Below, in pieces: positions 31,228-37,882 of a stretch of 37,882 nt of DNA. The DNA is taken from positions 1 to 37,882 of the forward strand of contig JAUWJD010000037.1 in the NCBI GenBank assembly GCA_030607875.1, in the 5' to 3' direction. The stretch's first letter is position 1. Each line of letters opens with the position of its first letter. Both the position numbers and the translations under genes were made by a program. The notes under the pieces were generated by a model. The model made no database searches. It saw only the letters and a list, made by a program, of their open reading frames with translations, and had not been told where the DNA came from. The DNA comes from Chloroflexota bacterium (lineage in GTDB: Bacteria; Chloroflexota; Anaerolineae; UBA2200).

Positions 31228-31280
31228 CGGGCGTCATCTCAAGCGAGCCAGTTGTGATATGGCTCTAAACAGGAGTCTGA

Positions 31281-32633
31281 ATGATCCCAACCATACCCAT
31301 CGAGATCCCCTGTCCCCAATGTGGCACGAAGCACATCGTTCAGTTGCAGAGCATTGTTGACGTGAGGCAGAATCCCCAACTCAAAACACTGCTCCTTCGT
31401 GGGCAACTGAATATGGTCGCCTGCCCCGCCTGCGGTGCGCTTGGAGCCGTGAGCACTCCCTTGCTCTACCATGATCCTGACAAGGAGATGCTTTTGCTCT
31501 TCGTCCCACCGGATCTGAATCTGCCCCTGCCGGAACGTGAACGATTGACCGGCAACCTGGTCAATGCCTTGATGAGCACCCTGCCTGCTGAAGAGCGCAA
31601 GGGCTACTTCCTGAATCCACGCACAGTGCTCACCGTGCAGAGCCTGATCGACGAAATCCTGCAGGCCGACGGGATCACCAAGGAGATGCTTGACGAGCAG
31701 CGCGCGCGGAGCCAGCTTCTGCAGGACCTGGTGTCGGCGATGGACAATGAAGAACAACTGCAAGCACTCATTGAGCAGCACAGGAACAGAATTGACTATC
31801 CCTTCTTCCTGACTCTGGCTGCGGCTGCTGAAGGCAGCGCGGCAGCCGGCCAACAGCCGTTCACCGACAAGCTGTTGAAGCTGCGTGATACGCTGCTGGC
31901 TCGTGTGTCGGTGACGTTACCCGAGCCGCTGCCCCCGGACACACCGCCAGCAGAGGTCGTGGACAGGCTGGTGGCAGCCGAGGAGGAACAGACCCGCTGG
32001 GCTCTGGTGATGTACAACCGGCCTCTACTGGACTATGCCTTCTTCCAGGAACTGACCCAGCGCATTGAGCAAGCCGCACCGGAAGAAGCAGAAGCACTGC
32101 GGCAACTGCGGACCGAGTTGCTGGAAATCGTGGAGCAACTGGACAAAGAAACCCAAGCCGTACAGCAGGCCAAGATAGAATTGCTGGAGGAAGCACTGGA
32201 CAGCCCTGACCCAGCCCAAGCGTTGCGCCAGCGGAAGGAAGAAGTTGACCTCATCTTCATGACCATCCTGGGAGCTGTCTTGCGCCACGCCCAGGAAAGC
32301 GGGGAAACGGAGAGAGTAGAACAACTGCTGGCACTCAACGAGACCGTCCTGTCCATCTTCCAAGAGGGCCTCCCGCCGCAACTGCGCCTGGTGAATGAGC
32401 TGCTTACCGCCGAGTATCCTCAGGAAACGCTCAAGCTCCTGCAAGAGCGTCGAGGGGCATGGAACGCCGAGATGCTGGAGATCTTGAGCACACTAGCAAC
32501 CGACCTGGAATCGCAAGGGCGAACGGAAACCGCGCAGCGGCTAAGGGGGATACACAGCCAGGCCCAGGCTATCCTGGGAGAATCCAGCGGCCAGCCGAGA
32601 CAGTCGCAGCCCACTGAGGGCCCCGGCGACTAG
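31281..32633 (+). CDS. CpXC-domain protein
   Basis: 450 residues. The N-terminus is a CpXC domain: CPQCGTKHIV near residue 11 and CPACGALG near 48, a probable zinc site, then a beta-rich part to about 90. The rest is strongly helical with charged heptad-like runs (about 100-430), including EEVDLIFMTILGAVLRHAQE, and a Gln/Pro/Gly tail. Function of the family is unknown. It ends at a hairpin terminator shared with the convergent phosphorylase gene. Confidence 0.78.
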   Translation: MIPTIPIEIPCPQCGTKHIVQLQSIVDVRQNPQLKTLLLRGQLNMVACPACGALGAVSTPLLYHDPDKEMLLLFVPPDLNLPLPERERLTGNLVNALMSTLPAEERKGYFLNPRTVLTVQSLIDEILQADGITKEMLDEQRARSQLLQDLVSAMDNEEQLQALIEQHRNRIDYPFFLTLAAAAEGSAAAGQQPFTDKLLKLRDTLLARVSVTLPEPLPPDTPPAEVVDRLVAAEEEQTRWALVMYNRPLLDYAFFQELTQRIEQAAPEEAEALRQLRTELLEIVEQLDKETQAVQQAKIELLEEALDSPDPAQALRQRKEEVDLIFMTILGAVLRHAQESGETERVEQLLALNETVLSIFQEGLPPQLRLVNELLTAEYPQETLKLLQERRGAWNAEMLEILSTLATDLESQGRTETAQRLRGIHSQAQAILGESSGQPRQSQPTEGPGD

Positions 32634-32679
32634 CCGGCTCGGGTTTATCCACCCGTACAGTCGCACACAGACAACAGAA

Positions 32680-32724
32680 AACGCCGAGTTCAGAGACCCT
32701 CACGATCTCTGTGAACTCGGCGTT
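32680..32724. terminator. Hairpin terminator between convergent genes
   Basis: Arms AACGCCGAGTTCAGAGA (32680-32696) and TCTCTGTGAACTCGGCGTT (32706-32724) pair over 17 bases with a two-base bulge, loop of 9. It lies between the CpXC gene and the phosphorylase gene, 47 and 64 bases from their stops. No long T run follows. Confidence 0.65.
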
Positions 32725-32787
32725 GTGCAGTATGAACGCCTGACAAAGCTGGCCGCAGACGTCACCCTGAGTGAAACGATTGGTTCG

Positions 32788-35340
32788 CTACGCACCCCAC
32801 ACGATCAGCCGGGGCTCGAAGGGATTGGCCAGATCCTCGTGCCGTGGTAGGACACGCACCGTGTACCCGTGCAGCCCACTGTCAGAGCAGCGGGACTGAC
32901 CCACGAACAGAGAAACTCCCTTATCGCCGCCCACGTATGACATGGGCGTGGCACGGCCGTGCACAATCTCCTGCTCCGCGTCCAGGGCCCCCTCGTATGT
33001 CTCCACCGAAACGTCATCCGGGCTCAACTGCCCGAGCCTCACGCTTGCACGCACCTCCAGCTCGGCGCCGACGGCGAGATCTCCGGCGACGTTGGTCTCT
33101 ACGCCGACAACCTTGACCTCCGGCCAATGCTGATGAACCCGCGCTTTCCACTCTGCCAGACGTCTGGCACGCTCAAACTCGTTCTCAACCAGGCCATCAT
33201 AACGCCGCTCGGCAGGCCGATATAGGCGCTGCACGTACTCGATGACCATCCGGCTCGTGCTGTACAAAGGATTAACGGTGCTCATGGCGCTCTTAATGCG
33301 CGCAATCCAGCCGCGCGGCAAGCCGTCAGGGCCACGACTGTAGAACAAGGGCACGATCTCCTTTTCCAACAGATCGTAGATGGCGTTCGACTCCACTTCT
33401 TCCTGATAATCCAGATCCTCGTACACCTCGCCACGCCCAATAGCCCAGCCGATGTCGGGGTGATAAGCCTCAGCCCACCAACCATCCAGCACACTGAGGT
33501 TCAAAGCTCCATTTGCCGCCGCCTTCATGCCGCTGGTACCGCTTGCCTCCTGCATAAGCACAGGGGTATTCAGCCACAGATCAACACCCTGCAGCAGGTA
33601 GCGGGCCACATTCATGTCATAGTCTTCGATAAAAACCACATTGCGCAAACCGTTGCTTCGTGTGAGGTGAACAACCTGGCGAATCAGTTCCTTCGCCGGG
33701 CTGTCCTTTGGATGGGCTTTGCCAGCAAAGATGATCTGCACCGGCCGATCCTGGTTGTTCAGCATGCTGGCCAAGCGCTCGGGGTGACGGAGTATTAGCG
33801 TGGCACGCTTGTACACTGCAAAGCGGCGCGCAAAGCCAATGGTCAGCGCTTCTGGATCCAGTTGCTCCGTGGCACGTGCAATCTCCGTCGGCGGAGCTCC
33901 GCGCTGCTCCAACTGAATGCGCAGTCGCCGGCGGGTAAAGGCAACCAGACGCGACCGTCGCCTCTCGTGTACGCGCCACAACTCCTCATCGGGAATCTCA
34001 TCCACCAGTTCCCAGACCCGCTGGTCCGCGGGGTGCTCTGCCCAACGCGGGCCCAGATAGCGATCAAAAAGGTTGCCCATGTCGTGGGAAATCCAACTGC
34101 GGATGTGCACACCGTTGTTGATGGAGATAATGGGTACTTCCCGCTCCGGCACGCCTGGCCACAAGTTCTGCCAGAGTCGCCGTGAGACTCTGCCATGCAA
34201 CTGGCTGACTGCGTTAGCCTGGCCGCTCAAGCGCAAAGCCAGCACAGCCATGTTCAACGGTCCATCCTGCTTGGCCGGGTTCCGGCTTCCCAGGGCCAGA
34301 AGCTGGGAGCGCGAAATGCCCAGCGCACCGTAGTAGTGCCCCAGGTACTTGTCAATCAGATGCCGGCCAAAGAGATCGATGCCCGCTGGCACAGAAGTAT
34401 GCGTGGTGAACACAGTGCCAGCGCGGACGACCTCCTGTGCTTCGCCAAAGGTCAAGCCGCGCTCGCTCACCAACTGGCGCATGCGCTCGATAGCCAGAAA
34501 GGCAGAATGTCCCTCGTTCATGTGGCAGACTCTCGGCGCAACGCCCAGGGCCCGCAGTGCCTTCAGCCCACCTATGCCCAGCATGATCTCCTGCCGGATG
34601 CGCGTCTCGGTGTCCCCACCGTACAACTGATACGTAATGCGGCGATCCTCAGGCTGGTTCTGGGGAACGTTCGTGTCCAACAGGTACAGAGGCACCCGGC
34701 CCACCTGCACTCGCCACACTTGCGCAGCTACCCGACGACCTGGGTAGTCTACCTCAATCGTTACCGGTACTCCATCGCGCTTCTCCAGTTGCAGTGGCAA
34801 CGTGTAAAAGTCCAGCTCGGGAAAGCGCTCTCCCTGCCAGCCGTCGGCATTGAGATACTGCCGGAAGTAGCCGCGCTGATAGAGCAGCCCTCCAGCAACC
34901 AGAGGAACCCCCAGGTCACTGGCCGATTTCAGGTAGTCTCCGGCCAGTACCCCCATGCCACCAGAGTAGATGGGCAGACACTCCGTGAGCCCGAACTCAA
35001 AACAGAAGTAGGCCACAAGGGGTTCTGGGGGTGGGCTATGGTTCTTGTGGTACCAGGTTGAAGGCGCGGTCATGTAGCGCTGGAAGTCAAGGTGAACACG
35101 CTCCAGATGTGCAAGAAATGCATCATCATGCGCGGCGCTCTCCACCGCAGCCTGGTCAACCGTGCCCAGCATAAACACTGGATTATGGCCAGATGCCTCC
35201 CAGGCATCACGGTCCAGACGCCGGAACAGTTCGACAGCTTCTGGGTTCCACGCCCACCACAGGTTATAGGCCAGCTCCCTAAGCGATTCGAGGGCAGGAG
35301 GCAGAGACGGTACAACATTGACCGAAAACATTGGGCGCAT
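32788..35340 (-). CDS. glgP: Alpha-glucan phosphorylase (GT35, short form)
   Basis: 850 residues, the length of the bacterial/archaeal short-form enzymes. It releases glucose-1-phosphate from glycogen or maltodextrins. The N-terminal DUF3417-like region has LRELAYNLWWAWNPEA; the catalytic core has YFCFEFGLTECLPIYSGGMG and VCHMNEGHSAF; the PLP-binding motif EASGTSGMKAAANG includes the Lys near residue 606. It fits alpha-glucan use together with the GH31 enzyme. A GGAGG lies ten bases before the first ATG at 35340; a second in-frame ATG follows three codons later. Confidence 0.93.
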   Translation of the reverse strand: MRPMFSVNVVPSLPPALESLRELAYNLWWAWNPEAVELFRRLDRDAWEASGHNPVFMLGTVDQAAVESAAHDDAFLAHLERVHLDFQRYMTAPSTWYHKNHSPPPEPLVAYFCFEFGLTECLPIYSGGMGVLAGDYLKSASDLGVPLVAGGLLYQRGYFRQYLNADGWQGERFPELDFYTLPLQLEKRDGVPVTIEVDYPGRRVAAQVWRVQVGRVPLYLLDTNVPQNQPEDRRITYQLYGGDTETRIRQEIMLGIGGLKALRALGVAPRVCHMNEGHSAFLAIERMRQLVSERGLTFGEAQEVVRAGTVFTTHTSVPAGIDLFGRHLIDKYLGHYYGALGISRSQLLALGSRNPAKQDGPLNMAVLALRLSGQANAVSQLHGRVSRRLWQNLWPGVPEREVPIISINNGVHIRSWISHDMGNLFDRYLGPRWAEHPADQRVWELVDEIPDEELWRVHERRRSRLVAFTRRRLRIQLEQRGAPPTEIARATEQLDPEALTIGFARRFAVYKRATLILRHPERLASMLNNQDRPVQIIFAGKAHPKDSPAKELIRQVVHLTRSNGLRNVVFIEDYDMNVARYLLQGVDLWLNTPVLMQEASGTSGMKAAANGALNLSVLDGWWAEAYHPDIGWAIGRGEVYEDLDYQEEVESNAIYDLLEKEIVPLFYSRGPDGLPRGWIARIKSAMSTVNPLYSTSRMVIEYVQRLYRPAERRYDGLVENEFERARRLAEWKARVHQHWPEVKVVGVETNVAGDLAVGAELEVRASVRLGQLSPDDVSVETYEGALDAEQEIVHGRATPMSYVGGDKGVSLFVGQSRCSDSGLHGYTVRVLPRHEDLANPFEPRLIVWGA

Positions 35341-35507
35341 AGGGGAACAACCTCCAGACTACTGCTCTGTCAGTGCCACACTGTTGGGTTTGTAGTGGAG
35401 ACTTGGTCTCTTTGCCCGCCCAGATGCACAAACCCTCGATCCAATGCTGATAGAGCACCAGGAATCAACGAAATGATAAGCCGGCTTCTGGTAGAGCACT
35501 GCCAGAA

Positions 35508-37295
35508 TCAACATCTGTCCGCGGCTTCTGACACACCGTGTCTCCAAACAATAAAGTCACGCAGGCTTGAACCGCCAGTGAATTCACGCAGGATAGAATT
35601 GGTTGGAACTAGCTCTGGAGCAAGGGGCAGGAACCAACGCAGCAGGGCCAACAGCCTGCGAGCCTCGACGTACTCAGGCACCTTGGTCTCAATCTGATAG
35701 AGCAGGGGCTCGGCCAGAGGCCTCAGCACGGACAACTCGTGCACCAGCGCAGAGTTGAACATCACGTCGGCATGCTCCTGGTAGGGAAAGATCCAGCGCT
35801 TCTCCCCACTGCGCACGCTGTCCCAGCGTCGAATGGTGTCCAGAGCTGTGTATCCGCGCTCACGTGCATCGCGCACAATGCGGCGGATCAGGCGCGAATC
35901 CGTGGTTGGCACCCGGTTGTAGTGATCCAGGTTGAGCTGTGTCAGCGCAGAAGCATATATGCGGTAACAGCGTTCCTTGGGCACTCCAGGCACCAGGTCC
36001 GGGTTCAGGCCGTGGATGCCTTCCAGCAGGATGACATGGTCCTGGCTGAGCTTTAGCAACTCCCCTTCCTGGCGCTTGCCCAGCCGAAAACTATAACAGG
36101 GCAAGCGCACTTCACGGCCCTCCATCAGGTTCAGGAGCTGCTCATTGAGCAGGTCCAAGTCTACCGCCCAGAGATGCTCAAAATCATACTGGCCGTGCTC
36201 ATCCAACGGTGTCTTGTCACGGTCCACAAAGTAGTTGTCCAGACCCACGGCCACGGGACGCAGCCCATTGGCCAGCAATTGGATGGCCAGTCGCTTGGAG
36301 AACGTGGTCTTTCCCGAGGCCGACGGGCCGGCAATCAGCACCAGGCGCAGATCGCCGTGCCGTTTGGCAATCTCCACCGCGATTTGGGCGATGCGCTGCT
36401 CGTGCAACGCTTCGGTAACCAATGCCACCTCTGCACCACGTCCTGCCGCAATAGCATCGTTGAGCGCCCCAACATCGTCTATGCCCAGCACGTGCAGCCA
36501 GTTGCCATACTCGCGGAACACAGCCACGAGCTGAGGACTCTCCACCACTGGTTTGAGCTCGGTCGGGTGCTCGGGACGCGGATAACGCAGCGTGAATCCA
36601 TTGGAATAGTGTTGTAGGCCGAAGTAGCGCAGATAGCCGGTAGAGGGGACCATGTAGCCATGGAAGTAGTCGTCGACATCGCACAAGCGATACAGCGTGA
36701 CATAGTCCTTGCGCCGATAGTGCAGCAGGCGCAGCTTGTCTTCCTGGCCGCGGGATTGGAACAGCGTCTGAGCATCCTCCAGAGGCACCCGCCTCTTGGC
36801 AATTGGCACATCTTGGGCAACGATTTCCCGCATGCGCTGATCGAGGAGCGCCACCTCTTCCGCAGTGAGCGGATCATGTTCGTGAACTTCACAGTAGAAT
36901 CCACCAAAGGTCAGCGAATGGTCCACATAGACCCGCGCCTGAGGGAACAACTGGTGCGCAGCAACCACCAGTAGAAAGGTCAGCGAGCGGCGGTAGATAC
37001 GAAAGCCATCGCTCTCACTGATACGGACAGGGATTACCTCCACGTCATGCGTAACGGGATAGGTCAACTCACGCAACTTGTTGTTGATCAACGCAGCGAC
37101 AACCGGCACAGGATCGTCGTTATACGCTGCTTCGACGAAGGACTCCAGAGTTGTACCTACCGGGGCCTCGAAGCTGCGGCCATCTTCGAACTGCACCAGC
37201 GCCGTCTTACGAGGTTTGGATGGCCGAGGCCATTCAACCTGCTCTACTGCTCGTATGTCTTTCTCTTGTGCTGTTTTCTTTTCCATCTCTCTCAT
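35508..37295 (-). CDS. TGS-domain uridine kinase fusion protein
   Basis: 595 residues from ATG 37295; ATG 37286 is equally possible, and starts further upstream lie ahead of the promoter. Order: a TGS domain (about 20-85), the second additional domain of threonyl-tRNA synthetase (FGGFYCEVHEHDPLTAEEVALLDQRM, about 115-230), then a phosphoribulokinase/uridine kinase domain with P-loop GPSASGKTTFSKRL near 320 and LDNYFVDRDKTPLDEHGQYDFEHL. Such fusions are known as uridine kinase-like proteins in several bacteria. Probable reaction is nucleoside phosphorylation; the TGS/SAD part may bind RNA or a regulator. Confidence 0.88.
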   Translation of the reverse strand: MREMEKKTAQEKDIRAVEQVEWPRPSKPRKTALVQFEDGRSFEAPVGTTLESFVEAAYNDDPVPVVAALINNKLRELTYPVTHDVEVIPVRISESDGFRIYRRSLTFLLVVAAHQLFPQARVYVDHSLTFGGFYCEVHEHDPLTAEEVALLDQRMREIVAQDVPIAKRRVPLEDAQTLFQSRGQEDKLRLLHYRRKDYVTLYRLCDVDDYFHGYMVPSTGYLRYFGLQHYSNGFTLRYPRPEHPTELKPVVESPQLVAVFREYGNWLHVLGIDDVGALNDAIAAGRGAEVALVTEALHEQRIAQIAVEIAKRHGDLRLVLIAGPSASGKTTFSKRLAIQLLANGLRPVAVGLDNYFVDRDKTPLDEHGQYDFEHLWAVDLDLLNEQLLNLMEGREVRLPCYSFRLGKRQEGELLKLSQDHVILLEGIHGLNPDLVPGVPKERCYRIYASALTQLNLDHYNRVPTTDSRLIRRIVRDARERGYTALDTIRRWDSVRSGEKRWIFPYQEHADVMFNSALVHELSVLRPLAEPLLYQIETKVPEYVEARRLLALLRWFLPLAPELVPTNSILREFTGGSSLRDFIVWRHGVSEAADRC

Positions 37296-37324
37296 ACACC
37301 ACGCTATTGTGGCCCAGGCGAAGA

Positions 37325-37353
37325 ATATAGCACAAATTGGCTGCGAACGCAAA
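37325..37353 (-). promoter_or_regulatory. Promoter of the TGS-uridine kinase gene
   Basis: On the minus strand TTGCGT (37353-37348), 17-base spacer, TATATT (37330-37325) with TGC before it as an extended -10. It decides against an initiation codon at 37385. Confidence 0.6.
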
Positions 37354-37385
37354 CACGCGGCGAAGCGGGGTAGTGTATCCTTCAT

Positions 37386-37580
37386 TCAGCAAATGGAAAA
37401 GGCTTGATCATCCCAATGCCTTATCTGTGTGCTCAGTGTGCTGTGCTCTGGGGTGGAAAAAAAGCCGCCAATAGGCTCGATTTGCGACTTGTGGGTCAAC
37501 TCCAGAGTCTCCAGGGCAGTTCTCGACCTGCCAGGCCCAAGCCAGGTGCGTTGCGGTGGTTGGCGGCAAGCTGTTTACTG
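37386..37580. other. Gene-free stretch before the repeat array
   Basis: No gene supported on either strand. Overlapping open frames of 78-120 codons read through the repeats and the IS end and have no family features. Confidence 0.4.
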
Positions 37581-37671
37581 GCCTCGCCCAACTGCGGCGA
37601 GACGCTTCGCAGCCTCGCCAGACCGCGGCGAGACGCTTCGCCCCGCCCAAGCGATGGCGGGATGATCTTCC
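37581..37671. repeat. Three tandem palindromic repeats of about 31 bp
   Basis: Unit 1 (37581-37611) and unit 2 (37612-37642) agree at 27 of 31 positions; both start GCCTCGCC and end GGCGAGACGCTTCGC. Unit 3 (about 37641-37671) has diverged but keeps the plan, with CCCGCC (37642-37647) and GGCGGG (37656-37661). Each unit folds into a hairpin. Unit 3 on the minus strand reads TCCCGCCATC...GGGCGGGGC, matching the two insertions in the GH31 gene. The array stops about 10 bases before the IS end. Confidence 0.6.
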
Positions 37672-37681
37672 CCCGAGAAAG

Positions 37682-37882
37682 TGGACACCAAAATAAGCGA
37701 AATTGGTGTATCATATCACTATCGGAGGGAAACCATGGCAAAGTCCAGAAGAACGTACACTCGTGAGTTCAAGCTGGAGACAGTTCGATTACTTCAAACA
37801 AGCGGCAGGAGTGCGACGCAGCTTGAACGTGAGCTGGGTCTTGGCAAAGGGAATCTGTGGCGCTGGAAGCGACAGTTTGCGG
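37682..37882 (+). mobile_element. IS3-family element, 5' end only
   Basis: Begins with TGGACACC at 37682-37689 and continues AAAATAAGCG; the OrfA start follows at 37735. It shares its terminal octamer with the element at the left edge, but the sequence after it and the transposase differ. It runs off the right edge. Confidence 0.65.
37735..37882 (+). CDS. IS3-family transposase OrfA, N-terminal part cut by window edge
   Basis: 49 codons visible. RRTYTREFKLETVRLL is the first helix of an IS3/IS911 OrfA and ATQLERELGLGKGNLWRWKR completes the helix-turn-helix that recognises the IS ends. GGAGGG lies five bases before the ATG. OrfA is normally joined to the OrfB integrase by -1 frameshifting, which is outside the window. 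Confidence 0.85.
   Translation, partial: MAKSRRTYTREFKLETVRLLQTSGRSATQLERELGLGKGNLWRWKRQFA

Overview
The window looks like chromosomal DNA of a Chloroflexota bacterium (Anaerolineae-like), moderately GC-rich. This is inferred from gene content: a Tad/Flp pilus locus with no secretin gene, many thin-walled-cell style lipoproteins, a Thr/Pro-linker lamin-tail exoprotein, a short-form alpha-glucan phosphorylase and a TGS-uridine kinase fusion. No rRNA, tRNA or CRISPR was seen. Both edges run into the 5' ends of different IS3-family elements, reading outward, each with the terminal sequence TGGACACC.

Region 1 (about 300-12270) is a one-direction Tad (Flp) pilus island. It has an OmpR-type regulator with a degenerate receiver, a Flp pilin, a BldC-like HTH gene, a second degenerate Flp pilin, two TadE-like pseudopilins, a TadG-like protein, CpaB/RcpC, TadZ/CpaE with an intact receiver, an A24 prepilin peptidase, TadB, TadC, a TPR protein, the TadA/CpaF ATPase and a coupled DUF192 gene. 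Its first part is a duplicated module (11-bp operator repeats, promoter, flp, tadE) whose two copies have decayed in complementary ways: copy 1 keeps a normal pilin and a broken tadE, copy 2 keeps a normal tadE and a pilin without its processing motif.

Region 2 (12270-19620) holds a monoacylglycerol-lipase-like hydrolase, a secreted lamin-tail protein, a frameshifted DUF2251-like remnant, a TIM-barrel-like membrane-anchored protein, then leftward genes for a repeat lipoprotein, a secreted protein of unknown function and a nitrilase-superfamily protein whose catalytic Cys is Gly. A formylglycine-generating-enzyme-like C-terminal remnant lies at 12291-12455.

Region 3 (19620-28410) holds an AlaX-type editing protein overlapped by a metal-site-deficient MBL-fold protein, a GH31 alpha-glucosidase carrying two in-frame palindromic insertions, a CoA-type Nudix hydrolase, leftward glutamine synthetase, a lipoprotein and a ComF-like phosphoribosyltransferase.

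Region 4 (28500-37380) holds a saccharopine-dehydrogenase-like protein, an LppX-like lipoprotein, a CpXC-domain protein, alpha-glucan phosphorylase (which with the GH31 enzyme suggests alpha-glucan use) and a TGS-uridine kinase. Hairpin terminators separate the units. The right end has tandem 31-bp palindromic repeats abutting the IS.
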